Shown piece after piece: positions 51,072-60,044 of a stretch of DNA of 64,000 nt. The notes under the pieces were generated by a model, which was given only the letters and a program-made list of their open reading frames with translations, searched no databases and had not been told where the DNA came from. The DNA lies in assembly GCF_001691415.1 (NCBI RefSeq), contig NZ_LRRR01000001.1, forward strand, positions 372,001-436,000, given 5' to 3'. Position 1 is the first letter of the stretch, and each line of letters opens with the position of its first letter. The position numbers and the translations under genes are program-made. This DNA is from Pararhodobacter sp. CCB-MM2 (GTDB taxonomy: Bacteria > Pseudomonadota > Alphaproteobacteria > Rhodobacterales > Rhodobacteraceae).

Positions 51072-52285
51072 GCCATGCTCCGATGCGGGGAATAGACCCG
51101 GCGTTCCACCTGCGGCGAGGCCATCCGCCCTCGGTAGCGGTCCGCCAACAGCACGGGCCCGGCGGTGATCTGGAAATAGTCGTAGTCGCGCGGGCGCTCG
51201 AAGGCGGCGAGATACTGGATATGCAGGCGGAAGAACTGCCGGCGTATCTCGCGCCATTTCTCGGGCGAGACGGTCTCCGAGAAGGCCGCGCTGAACACCA
51301 GCGGGTTGATCGGGTGCTCAGGCGCGACGCCGCAGACAGCGGGCGGATCGGTGAGCCAGAAACACACGCCATCGCCGCGCGCGCTGACATCGACCCACGC
51401 CACTGCCTCCGAGGACGCAAGCTGGTGAAGATCGGCGCGCAGGCGCGTGGCCTCGGGCAAAAAACCCTGCATCGGCACCGCCTGCCCCAACGTGAGCAAG
51501 GCCAGCCGCGCGCCGCCCTCGGGCAGACCCCGCCGCTCCACCGCCGCCGCTAAAGTCACGGCCAGCGCGGCGCCCGAGGAATGGCCGACGATCAGCACCT
51601 CGTCATTGCCCTCGGACAGGGCCGCCGCCACCTCATCGGTGAATTCATCAAGCCGGGCCTGCAGAGCTTCACCATAGGCCCCGCGATGGGACGCAACCTG
51701 CGCGAAATCATAAAGCATGTAATAGGCGAAGAACTTGGTATCGAGCTTGCGAAAGCCGATCATCACCCCGCACAGCGCCGCGATCCCCAGCGCGATCCCG
51801 GCCAGATGCCCCACAGCCCCGCCGACCAGCGCCACACCGCCCCACCACACCAGCGCCAAGGCTAAGAGGCCCACCAACAGCTGCCCAGTCAGCATCCCCA
51901 CGGGCCATGCGCCCGTCAGCATCGGACCCGGCCTCAGCCGGATCATCGCCCCCAGAGCGCCGGTTGAGAAAAAGGTCCAAAGCGTGCGCACCATCAGCAG
52001 ATAGGTCGCGGCGATCCCCCGGCGCATCGAGTCCTGCACAAGGTCCGACCAGACCAGCACCTGCACCCGCGCCTCGCTGGCTTCGCCGCCGATCTCGGTC
52101 TCCACACGCCACACATAGTGCCCGGAGCCCGTCTCGGCCTTCATCGCGAAATCATAGCCCGAGATCTCGGCCTGCGCGGCGCCCTCCTTGCGGTAGAATT
52201 CGCGGTAGCGTCGAGGTGGGAACGGGTCATAGCCGGGCACATAGAACACCCGCCGCCTGCGCACCCTTACCGGATCGTCACTCAT
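51068..52285 (-). CDS. Membrane-embedded alpha/beta hydrolase-like protein
   Basis: A 405-residue protein starting with a basic segment (RVRRRRVFYVPGYDPFPPRR), with three or four hydrophobic segments in the middle (about 110-185). It then has an alpha/beta-hydrolase-like C-terminal half carrying the nucleophile-elbow motif GHSSGAA (about residue 240). The histidine and acid of a triad cannot be assigned with confidence. It may be a lipase- or esterase-like enzyme at the membrane. Its TGA overlaps the P450 start (GTGA), suggesting a shared substrate or joint pathway. GAGGG lies five bases before ATG 52285. I do not recognise a named family. Confidence 0.7.
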   Translation of the reverse strand: MSDDPVRVRRRRVFYVPGYDPFPPRRYREFYRKEGAAQAEISGYDFAMKAETGSGHYVWRVETEIGGEASEARVQVLVWSDLVQDSMRRGIAATYLLMVRTLWTFFSTGALGAMIRLRPGPMLTGAWPVGMLTGQLLVGLLALALVWWGGVALVGGAVGHLAGIALGIAALCGVMIGFRKLDTKFFAYYMLYDFAQVASHRGAYGEALQARLDEFTDEVAAALSEGNDEVLIVGHSSGAALAVTLAAAVERRGLPEGGARLALLTLGQAVPMQGFLPEATRLRADLHQLASSEAVAWVDVSARGDGVCFWLTDPPAVCGVAPEHPINPLVFSAAFSETVSPEKWREIRRQFFRLHIQYLAAFERPRDYDYFQITAGPVLLADRYRGRMASPQVERRVYSPHRSMA

Positions 52286-52373
52286 GCCACCCTCGCGCCT
52301 TTTCAACAGGCTACGCGAAAAGGAAGCCGGCGCAAACCCGCCCCATCACTCTGCCGAAAATACGCAGCCGACG

Positions 52374-53120
52374 TCAGCCGATGCGCCCCAAGGCCGGGAA
52401 CATATCGAGCAGCCAGAACGAGAAATCCGCAAGCCAGCCGGTGATCAGCGCCAGACCCACCAACACCAGAAGCGCGCCCATCACCTTCTCGATGATCCCC
52501 ATCCAGGGCTTCAGCCGGTTCATGAAACCGATGGCGCGGGTGATGAAGACCGCGGCCAGCAGGAACGGCAACCCAAGACCCACGGCATAGGCGGCCAATA
52601 GCCCGGTGCCGCGCGCGATGGACTCCTCGGTCGCGGCCAGTGTGATGATCATGCCGAGGATCGGGCCGATGCAAGGCGTCCAGCCGAAGGCGAAGGCGAG
52701 GCCCAGCACATAGGCGCCGAAAGCCGAACCGCCCTTGCCGCCCTCGAACCGGGCCTCGCGCATCAGGAAGCCCAGCTTGAACAGGCCAAGGAAATGCAGG
52801 CCCATCACCATCACCACGACGCCCGCGACCATCGCGAATTCCTCACGATAGGCGAGGAACAGACGGCCCAGCGACGAGGCCGTGAAGCCAAGGAACAGGA
52901 AGACCGTGCTCAGGCCCATGACGAAGAACAGCGCGGGCACCGTAGCGGGGCTGATTCCCCGGCTTTCGGTCAGGTCGCGCATCGAGATGCCGGACATATA
53001 GGCCAGATACGGCGGCACGATGGGCAGCACGCAGGGGCTGAGGAAAGACAGAAGGCCCGCCACCAGAGCCACCATCAACGAGGGCATCAGGGCCGCGTCG
53101 AACAGGTCAATTCCAAACAT
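52374..53120 (-). CDS. ccdA: CcdA-type cytochrome c biogenesis/thiol transport protein
   Basis: A 248-residue six-helix inner-membrane protein that carries reducing equivalents from cytoplasmic thioredoxin to the periplasm for heme ligation and thiol homeostasis. The two redox cysteines lie in LSFLSPCVLPIVPPYLAYMS (helix 1) and FGWTPCIGPILGMII (helix 4), as in CcdA and the membrane domain of DsbD. ATG at 53120 has AGGAG seven bases upstream; an in-frame upstream start is not family-like. It lies 88 bases upstream of the hydrolase-P450 pair; coordination with heme-thiolate enzyme maturation is possible but speculative. Confidence 0.93.
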   Translation of the reverse strand: MFGIDLFDAALMPSLMVALVAGLLSFLSPCVLPIVPPYLAYMSGISMRDLTESRGISPATVPALFFVMGLSTVFLFLGFTASSLGRLFLAYREEFAMVAGVVVMVMGLHFLGLFKLGFLMREARFEGGKGGSAFGAYVLGLAFAFGWTPCIGPILGMIITLAATEESIARGTGLLAAYAVGLGLPFLLAAVFITRAIGFMNRLKPWMGIIEKVMGALLVLVGLALITGWLADFSFWLLDMFPALGRIG

Positions 53121-53228
53121 CGGCGGGCTCCTCGGGAACGGCTTGCACGGTCCTGAATAGAACAGCGCCCCCCGTTCGTCACGGGGGGCGCGGCTCACGT
53201 TCTCTTCAATGCGTCACCGCGCCGCGGT

Positions 53229-56200
53229 TCAGCTCTTGCGCGACCACCAGCCGGTCCGGCGCGGGCGCGAGGCCTCGGGCTCGGCGGTTTCGGTCGGGGT
53301 CTCGACCGGCGTCTCGACCGGGGCTTCCGCCGGGGTCTCGGCAGGAACCTCGACCGGGGCTTCAGCGGGCGCCTCGGTCGGGGCTTCGACCGGAGCCTCG
53401 GCGGGCGTTTCCACAGGTACTTCGACCGGAGCCTCAACCGGGGTCTCAGCCGGCGTTTCCGCCGCGGCGGCAACCGGCGCTTCCGCCGTCACCTCAGCCG
53501 GAGCTTCGGCAGCGACCTCGTCCGTCTTCTTCTTGCGCGGGGCACGACGGCGCTTGGGCTTCGGCGCTTCCTCGGCCTCTGCGGCAGGCGCTTCCTCCGC
53601 CACCGGCTCGGCGGCGGGCTCGGCAGCCGGGGCCGCTTCAGCGTCGGTATCAGCAGCCTTGCGACGGGTCCGACGACGCTTGGGCTTCGGCGCTTCTTCC
53701 GCTTCCGGGGCAACCTCGGTCACGGCTTCGGCGGCGACCGCCTCTGCCTCGACCGGCGCTTCCACAGGGGCTTCGGCTTTCATCTCGGCCACGGCTTCGT
53801 CGTCACCGTCGGTCGCGTCGCCCTCGTCGGACTCATCGCCATCGTCCGAGCCGCTCTCATCCCGGCCCTCGGTCGACTGGCCACCCCGACGGCGACGACG
53901 ACGGCGACGCTTGCGCTTGCCCCCATCCCCGTTGTCGGCCTTGCCCTCACCATCGGCCGCCTCAGGCGCCTCGGTGGTTTCGGCCTCGGCTTCGACGATG
54001 ACGTCTTCGTCCTCCTCGTAATCGCCCATGGCCTCGTCGATATCCGACATGGTCTGCGCATCCAGCGAAACCACCGGCGTCGACGGCACCGAGACGATCC
54101 GCGTCGCGGTCTTGAACTTCTCGATCGCGTAATCCGGCGAGATCAGCGAGGGATCGGCTTCCAGACGGATCGCCATGCCATAGCGCAGCTCGATCTGCGC
54201 GAGGTGTTCGCGCTTCGAGTTGAACAGGTAGTTGACGATACCGATCGGCGCCTTGACCAGCACTTCCTTCGAGCGGTTGCGCGTGCCTTCCTCTTCCAGC
54301 GCGCGCAGGATCTGCAGCGCCAGCGAGTTGTCCGACCGGATCAGGCCCGTGCCGTGGCAATGAGCGCAGGGCTGGGTCGTGGCTTCCAGCATGCCCGGAC
54401 GCAGGCGCTGGCGGCTCATCTCCATCAGGCCGAAACCCGAGATGCGGCCGACCTGAATGCGCGCGCGGTCATTGCGCAGGGCTTCCTTCAGCCGCTTCTC
54501 GACGGAGGCGTTGTTCTTGCGCTCTTCCATGTCGATGAAGTCGATGACGATCAGACCGGCCAGGTCGCGCAGACGCAGCTGGCGGGCGATCTCGTCGGCG
54601 GCCTCAAGGTTGGTCTTGAGCGCGGTGTCCTCGATCGAGCCCTCGCGGGTCGACTTGCCCGAGTTGACGTCGATGGCCACCAGCGCCTCGGTCACGCCGA
54701 TGACGATATAGCCGCCCGACTTCAGCTGAACGGTCGGGTTGAACATCTGGCCGAGGTAGCTTTCCACCTGATAGCGCGCGAAGAGCGGCATCTGTTCGGT
54801 GTAGCGCTGCACGCTTTTGGCATGCGTCGGCATGATCATTTTCATGAAGTCCTTGGCGGTGCGGTAGCCCGCTTCGCCTTCGACCAGAACCTCGTCGATG
54901 TCCTTGTTGTACAGATCGCGGATCGAGCGCTTGATGAGGTTGCCCTCTTCATAGATCGGCGCCGGCGCGATGGATTTCAGCGTCAGTTCGCGGATCTGCT
55001 CCCAGACGCGGAACAGGTATTCGTAGTCGCGGCGGATCTCAGGCTTGGTGCGGTTGGCACCGGCCGTGCGGATGATCAGACCCGCGCCTTCCGGCACGTC
55101 GAACTCGGAGGCGATGTCCTTGAGCTTCTTGCGGTCGGCAGCGTTGGTGATCTTGCGGCTGATGCCACCGCCCCGCGCCGTGTTCGGCATCAGCACGCAA
55201 TAGCGGCCGGCCAGCGACAGATAGGTGGTCAGCGCGGCGCCCTTGTTGCCACGCTCTTCCTTGACGACCTGAACCAGCATGATCTGCCGGACCTTGATCA
55301 CTTCCTGGATCTTGTAGCGGCGCGCGCGCGAGCGGCGGGCCGGGCGGACCTCGTCCGAGACGTCCTCATCGGCGACCGACTCGATCTCCGGGTCGGTTTC
55401 GCTGGCGGTGTCGGCGGCGACGAAAGCGTCGTCCTCGTCGTCATCCTCGTCACGGGCTTCCGAAACCTCGGGGCCGTCTTCGGTGTCGTCTTCCTCAAGC
55501 TCGACGACATCCATGGCGCCGTAGGTGCGGTGCTCCATGCCCTCGGATTTCGCGGCCATCGGCGCCTGTTTCGGCTTGTCGGCCTCGTCTTCCGCAACGA
55601 CTTCTTCGGCAGCGGCTTCGCTGACAGGTGCGTCCTCGGCCACGACCTCTTCCGCCGGCGCTTCAACCGCCGCTTCGGCGACCGGCTCGACGGTTTCAGT
55701 CGGGGCTTCCACCGGCGCTTTCACCGGGACCGCGTCCGCTTCCGGGGCGGTCTCGACAGCTTCCACCGGGATCTCGGTGACGATCGGGTCTTCGACGACG
55801 GTCTCGGTCACGGCGTCAGCCGCGGTGTCCTCGGCGACAGCCTCGTCGGCGGTGTTGTCCTCGGTCGCCTTGTCGTCCGACTTCTTCTTCGAGCCCCGGT
55901 CATCGCGACGACGGCGCGAGCGGCGGTTGCCCTCTTCTTCCTGATCACGCGCCAGCGCGCGCTCTTCTTCTAGAAGCGCCTGACGATCCGCGACCGGGAT
56001 CTGGTAGTAATCGGGATGGATCTCGGCGAAGGCGAGGAAGCCGTGCCGGTTGCCGCCGTAATCGACGAAGGCCGCCTGCAGCGACGGCTCGACGCGCGTT
56101 ACCTTGGCGAGGTAGATGTTGCCCGCAAGCTGGCGCTTGTGGATGGTCTCGAAATCGAATTCCTCGACCTTGTTGCCGTCCAGAACCACGACGCGGGTTT

Positions 56201-56240
56201 CCTCCGCGTGGGTGGCATCGATGAGTAGTTTCTTTCCCAT
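53229..56240 (-). CDS. rne: Ribonuclease E
   Basis: Essential endoribonuclease and degradosome scaffold, 1003 residues. The conserved start is MGKKLLIDATHAEETRVVVL. An S1 domain at about 35-100 is interrupted by an acidic, low-complexity insert (about 100-305) and resumes at YKIQEVIKVRQIMLVQVVKE. The catalytic DNase I-like domain has VAIDVNSGKSTREGS and IVIDFIDMEERKN with the metal-binding aspartates, and the zinc link CAHCHGTGLI. The C-terminal 300 residues are disordered, basic (RRRRR blocks) then Pro/Val/Glu-Ala repeats. ATG at 56240 agrees with the alphaproteobacterial start; another in-frame ATG lies four codons earlier. A long 5' leader precedes it. Confidence 0.95.
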   Translation of the reverse strand: MGKKLLIDATHAEETRVVVLDGNKVEEFDFETIHKRQLAGNIYLAKVTRVEPSLQAAFVDYGGNRHGFLAFAEIHPDYYQIPVADRQALLEEERALARDQEEEGNRRSRRRRDDRGSKKKSDDKATEDNTADEAVAEDTAADAVTETVVEDPIVTEIPVEAVETAPEADAVPVKAPVEAPTETVEPVAEAAVEAPAEEVVAEDAPVSEAAAEEVVAEDEADKPKQAPMAAKSEGMEHRTYGAMDVVELEEDDTEDGPEVSEARDEDDDEDDAFVAADTASETDPEIESVADEDVSDEVRPARRSRARRYKIQEVIKVRQIMLVQVVKEERGNKGAALTTYLSLAGRYCVLMPNTARGGGISRKITNAADRKKLKDIASEFDVPEGAGLIIRTAGANRTKPEIRRDYEYLFRVWEQIRELTLKSIAPAPIYEEGNLIKRSIRDLYNKDIDEVLVEGEAGYRTAKDFMKMIMPTHAKSVQRYTEQMPLFARYQVESYLGQMFNPTVQLKSGGYIVIGVTEALVAIDVNSGKSTREGSIEDTALKTNLEAADEIARQLRLRDLAGLIVIDFIDMEERKNNASVEKRLKEALRNDRARIQVGRISGFGLMEMSRQRLRPGMLEATTQPCAHCHGTGLIRSDNSLALQILRALEEEGTRNRSKEVLVKAPIGIVNYLFNSKREHLAQIELRYGMAIRLEADPSLISPDYAIEKFKTATRIVSVPSTPVVSLDAQTMSDIDEAMGDYEEDEDVIVEAEAETTEAPEAADGEGKADNGDGGKRKRRRRRRRRGGQSTEGRDESGSDDGDESDEGDATDGDDEAVAEMKAEAPVEAPVEAEAVAAEAVTEVAPEAEEAPKPKRRRTRRKAADTDAEAAPAAEPAAEPVAEEAPAAEAEEAPKPKRRRAPRKKKTDEVAAEAPAEVTAEAPVAAAAETPAETPVEAPVEVPVETPAEAPVEAPTEAPAEAPVEVPAETPAEAPVETPVETPTETAEPEASRPRRTGWWSRKS
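53280..53480 (-). repeat. Degenerate tandem repeats encoding PVEA/PAEA-type units at the 3' end of rne
   Basis: Roughly 200 bases encode repeated four-residue units such as PVEA, PVET, PAEA and PAET, before the short basic C-terminus SRPRRTGWWSRKS. DNA units of 12 bases with a common GTCTCGACCGG-like core recur imperfectly. This is a low-complexity stretch prone to length variation; it likely forms a flexible linker. Confidence 0.7.
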
Positions 56241-56753
56241 AAGATCTCGCATCCCCCACGCAAACCACCGCCCGGCCCCGAGGGTCCGCGCGGCAAGCTG
56301 TCGAGAGGGAAAATGGTGGCGAGGCCGGGCGCGATCCGACGGAGGGCGGCGCTCTCGCGCGTCCCGTTCACGTTCAGAAGTGATGCGCCACTTGGCATCG
56401 CGGTTTCAGGCTCCGACGCGCCGACTTTCACGGCTGCGTCCATGACAGACCCCGATCGGCTCGTCGCCTGACCCGGGCATTCCAACGGCTTTTGAGGGCC
56501 GATCCCGCCCGACTCTCACCCCGAAAGGGAGAAACGGACCATGAATTTCGCGCGATACGCGAGCGTGATCGCTGTCACAAACATAGGGTGTAAGGCCCGT
56601 CCTGTTCAATGGGAAAATGCGCGGGTGAAAAGTCCGGCGCCCCGGAATTCCGGGATTCCCGAAAAAAGGAGGCGATTTGGGCGCGGACCGGCCCTGTGCC
56701 CGCAGCAAAAAGGGGGCCGCAGCCCCCTTCTCGATCCGTCATGACCGCATTGG
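56241..56753. other. rne 5' leader and promoter region, no gene
   Basis: A 513-base interval between rne and the dctD-like gene, transcribed leftward. On the minus strand TTGAAC (56609-56604) and TATGTT (56585-56580), 18 bases apart, form a plausible promoter, which would leave an untranslated leader of about 330 bases before rne. Long leaders serve RNase E autoregulation in E. coli. The right part contains the terminator of the dctD-like gene. Open frames here have no ribosome sites or protein-like composition. Confidence 0.55.
56706..56729 (-). terminator. Intrinsic terminator of the dctB/dctD-like genes
   Basis: On the minus strand AAGGGGGC and GCCCCCTT pair around TGCG and are followed by a run of Ts (the AAAAA at 56707-56711 on the plus strand). 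The stem lies about 25 bases after the dctD-like stop. Confidence 0.8.
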
Positions 56754-58148
56754 TCAGGTATAATCCGACCGGCTCAGGCCGTATTTGGCCATCTTCTCGT
56801 TCAAGGTCCGGCGCGGCAGGCAAAGCTCTTCCATCACCGCGACGATGGAGCCCTTGTGACGGCGCATCGTGTTGTCGATCAGCGTCTTTTCGAAGGCTTC
56901 GACGTAATCCTTGAGCGGCTTGCCCTCTGTCGTCAGCGCCCCGCCGGAAGCTTCGTTCTCGGCCATCACCAGCGACACGACCGAACCCGAACCACGACGG
57001 TTCTGCAGCACCGATTGCTCGGCGATGGAGATCAGCTGGCGGATGTTGCCGGGCCAAGGCGCCTGCAACAGATAGGCCGCGTCCTGCGCACTGAGGTCGG
57101 GGGCCGGACAGCCATATTCCTCGGAGTAATCCGTGGCATAGCTCTTGAACAGCGCGAGGATATCCTCGCCCCGCGTGCGCAACGGCGGCAGGGTCAGCTT
57201 CATCGCTGCCAGCCGGTAATAGAGGTCCGGTCGCAGCACGTCTTCCAGCGTCCGACCGGGCTTGTGATCGTTGCAGATCGCGACGATACGCGTCGCCGGC
57301 GGCGCGGGCTGGTCGTTAATGAAGGTCAGAAGCCGGCTCTGCAGCGCGGGGCTCAGGGCCTCGACATCCTCGATGCACAGGGTGCCGCCGCGGGCTTCCT
57401 CGACCAGAGGCAAGCCGCCCGATTCGACCGGACCGAACAGCTTGGCGGCCAGCGCGTCATCCTCGACCCCAGCACAGGAGACGGCGACGAACTTGCGCCC
57501 GGCGCGCGGGCCGACAGCGTGCAGCGCGTGGGCCACCAGCGTCTTGCCGGTGCCGGTCTCGCCGTCGATCAGCACATGGCCATCGGCCTGCCCGTAATCG
57601 AGGATATCCTCGCGCAGGCGCACCATCTCGGACGAGGCCCCGACGAGGCGGTGCATGATCGCCGTGCCATCGGCCAGCTCATGCCGCAGCGCCCGGCTTT
57701 CCAGCGCCAGGCCCCGCGCCTTCAACGCGTTGCGCGCGAGATCCGCCATGCGCTCGGGATCGAAGGGTTTTTCAAGGAAATCAAAGGCCCCGAGGCGCAT
57801 CGCCTCCACCGCCATCGGCACGTCGCCATGGCCGGTGATCAGGATCACCGGCAGCGAGGCATCCATGCCCATCAGCTTCTTCAGCAGCGCCATGCCGTCC
57901 ATGCCGGGCATGCGGATGTCGCTCAGCACGATGCCGGGGAAATCCGCACCCAACACCGCCAAGGCCTCTTCGGCGCTGGCATAGGTCTCGGGCTGGAAAC
58001 CGGACAGCGACAGCCATTGGCTGATCGAGGCCCGCATGTCCTGCTCATCGTCGATCACCACGACCCGGTTGGGCGTGCGGCCGGCCATCGGGGCGGCGCT
58101 CACTTCGGTTTCGGTGGCGCTCTGGGTGGCGCTCTCTGTGGCGCTCAT
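56754..58148 (-). CDS. dctD: NtrC/DctD-family response regulator lacking the sigma-54 contact loop
   Basis: A 464-residue response regulator. The receiver domain (about 27-140) has the phosphorylatable aspartate in GIVLSDIRMPGMDGMALL. The AAA+ central domain has Walker A GETGTGKT (about 195-202). A C-terminal Fis-type helix-turn-helix (SIVAVMEELCLPRRTLNEKM) follows. The region where GAFTGA should lie reads LFGPVESGGLPLVEEARGGT: the sigma-54 contact loop is absent, and the Walker B is altered (LCIEDV). It may thus activate another sigma factor, as described for R. capsulatus NtrC. ATG at 58148 has GGAG upstream. It is downstream of a DctB-like kinase. Confidence 0.88.
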   Translation of the reverse strand: MSATESATQSATETEVSAAPMAGRTPNRVVVIDDEQDMRASISQWLSLSGFQPETYASAEEALAVLGADFPGIVLSDIRMPGMDGMALLKKLMGMDASLPVILITGHGDVPMAVEAMRLGAFDFLEKPFDPERMADLARNALKARGLALESRALRHELADGTAIMHRLVGASSEMVRLREDILDYGQADGHVLIDGETGTGKTLVAHALHAVGPRAGRKFVAVSCAGVEDDALAAKLFGPVESGGLPLVEEARGGTLCIEDVEALSPALQSRLLTFINDQPAPPATRIVAICNDHKPGRTLEDVLRPDLYYRLAAMKLTLPPLRTRGEDILALFKSYATDYSEEYGCPAPDLSAQDAAYLLQAPWPGNIRQLISIAEQSVLQNRRGSGSVVSLVMAENEASGGALTTEGKPLKDYVEAFEKTLIDNTMRRHKGSIVAVMEELCLPRRTLNEKMAKYGLSRSDYT

Positions 58149-58208
58149 GTCGCTCACTCCTGATCTACCTTGGGTCTTATATAGCCCGTTTCGGGCAATC
58201 CTTAAACG

Positions 58209-59987
58209 TCAGGCCGCGCTTTGTCCGGCCCTCACCAACACAGGTAACGCAATCTCGAACGCCGCGCCGCCCTCAGGCAGGTTGTGCGCGGTCAGCCGTC
58301 CGCCGTGATCGGCGATGATCCCGGACGAGATCGCAAGGCCCAGCCCCGTCCCCTCGCCCGGCTTTTTCGAGGTGTAGAAGGGCTCGAACACCTTCTCGAT
58401 CTCGGCAATGCCGGTGCCGTTGTCTTTCAGCGTCAGGGTGACGGTGTCGCCCTGCGTCAACAGGATGTCGATCTGCGGGGCATTGGCGTTGCGGGTCGCA
58501 TCGACGGCGTTGCGCATCAGGTTGATGATCACCTGCTCCAGCCGCAGCCGGTCGCCCATCACCATCACCGCCTCCTTGGGCAGCGTCCGCACAACCAGCA
58601 CCCGACGTTCACGCAGGCGCGGCTCCATCATCGTCAGCGCCTCGGTCACACAGTCGCGCAGATCGAGGGGCTCAAACGCATCGCCGCCCTTGCGCGCGAA
58701 GCTTTTCAGCTGGCGGGTGATCGCGCCCATCCGGTCGATCAGGTCGTCGATGCGCTGGAACGAGACCAAGGCCTCCTCGGCCCGGCGACGGTTCATCAAG
58801 AGGCGCGCACCGGCCAGATAGGTCTTCATCGCGGCGAGCGGTTGGTTCAGCTCATGGCTGACGGCGGCCGACATCTCGCCCAGCACCGCCAGTTTCGACG
58901 ATTGCGCCAGTGTCTGTTCGGCGAAGGTCAGCTCTTTCTGTGCCTTCTCGCGCGCGGCGACCTCGCGCTGCAGACGCAGGTTCAGCTGGCGCAGTTCGAC
59001 CGATTCCTGCTCGAACCGGGCGGATTGCGAATAGGCCCGGCGCGAGAACAGGTAGAACACCATCGCCAAGAGCAGCGCGAAGCCCATGATCACCAGCGCG
59101 AGGACGCCGTTCACCTTCTCGCGCACGCCGTCATAGGTGGTGAAGCTGATCAACCGCCAGCCGCGATGGCGCACCCGGCTTTCCGAGCGCAGCACGGCCT
59201 CGTTGGACAGGAAAGCATCCGGCCCCCGGCCCGCCAGATCGGCGGTGTAGCGCAGCGCGCGCTCGATGGCGGTAGGCGCGTCGCGCATGGTCAGCGCCTC
59301 GGCCTCGGTCCGGCCCCGCCAGCGTGGCTCCGTCGCGAGGATGATCCGCCCCTCGCTGTCCAGAAGCGCCACGGCATCCGAGAAACCCGCCCAGCTGCGT
59401 TCGAACTTGGCGAGGTCCACCTCGACCATGACGACGCCCAGCACCTGACTGCCCGAGCGGATGGCGCGCGCATAGGCGAAGCCGTAGCCGCCAGAATCGC
59501 GCTGCTGGACGTTGAAGATCGTATCGTTGGCCCGGCGCGCCTCGACGAACAGCGGCTCGTTCACGCGCATCACGCCCAGCCGGTTGCGGTCCGTCGCGGC
59601 CACCACCCGGCCCGCGGTGTCCAGAAGCTCGATCGAGGCCGCACCCACTTCGGATTGCAAGCCGATCAGGATTTGCGAGACCGAGGCATAGTTGGAAATC
59701 TGCAGCGATTCCCGCAGCACCGGGTCGCGCGCCAGCAGGATCGGCACGACCTGCGTGCGTTGCAGCTCGGCCTCGATATTGCCGGCGTAAAGGACAAGGC
59801 GCAGCTCGGCGCGGGTGCGGGTATCGACGGTGAAGCTCTCGCTCAGCCAGTCATCCATCACCCAGACGACGACCACCGCGATGGCCATCATCAGCCCGAC
59901 AATAGCCTTGCCCCAGGCGGGCATGCCAGCACGCAGGGCCGCCACCGGGGCGTTGAAGGGAACTGGGGGCGGCCGTCTGTCGCTCAT
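58209..59987 (-). CDS. dctB: Sensor histidine kinase, DctB-like
   Basis: A 592-residue membrane sensor kinase. Helices at about 28-45 and 300-322 bracket a periplasmic double-Cache-type sensor domain (for example LDTAGRVVAATDRNRLGVMR, YARAIRSGSQVLGVVMVEVD), resembling the C4-dicarboxylate sensor DctB. A coiled linker (about 330-375), the H-box AVSHELNQPLAAMKTYLAGA with the phosphorylated histidine, and the ATPase domain with N-box, DNGTGIAEIEKVFEPFYTSK, GEGTGLGLAI and a final G-box are all visible. It is separated by 60 bases from the dctD-like gene, its probable partner. The dicarboxylate ligand is inferred. Confidence 0.9.
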   Translation of the reverse strand: MSDRRPPPVPFNAPVAALRAGMPAWGKAIVGLMMAIAVVVVWVMDDWLSESFTVDTRTRAELRLVLYAGNIEAELQRTQVVPILLARDPVLRESLQISNYASVSQILIGLQSEVGAASIELLDTAGRVVAATDRNRLGVMRVNEPLFVEARRANDTIFNVQQRDSGGYGFAYARAIRSGSQVLGVVMVEVDLAKFERSWAGFSDAVALLDSEGRIILATEPRWRGRTEAEALTMRDAPTAIERALRYTADLAGRGPDAFLSNEAVLRSESRVRHRGWRLISFTTYDGVREKVNGVLALVIMGFALLLAMVFYLFSRRAYSQSARFEQESVELRQLNLRLQREVAAREKAQKELTFAEQTLAQSSKLAVLGEMSAAVSHELNQPLAAMKTYLAGARLLMNRRRAEEALVSFQRIDDLIDRMGAITRQLKSFARKGGDAFEPLDLRDCVTEALTMMEPRLRERRVLVVRTLPKEAVMVMGDRLRLEQVIINLMRNAVDATRNANAPQIDILLTQGDTVTLTLKDNGTGIAEIEKVFEPFYTSKKPGEGTGLGLAISSGIIADHGGRLTAHNLPEGGAAFEIALPVLVRAGQSAA

Positions 59988-60044
59988 GGCCGCAACTTAC
60001 GCGGCGAGACAGGCGGCCTCAAGCGTTCACAAGGGGTTGCGCGC

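Noticed and set aside
53209-54021. Serine/alanine-rich plus-strand frame opposite the rne tail, looking like a surface protein
   Set aside because: It is the complement of the PVEA/PAEA repeat region; the repeated amino acids follow from the repeat DNA, and the rne frame is the conserved one.
54204-55973. 589-codon plus-strand open frame opposite rne
   Set aside because: Antisense reading of RNase E; the high GC content removes stop codons, and no domain is visible.
56541-56744. Small open frame in the rne upstream spacer
   Set aside because: Overlaps the promoter candidate and the terminator of the neighbouring operon, with Arg/Pro-rich composition and no proper ribosome site.
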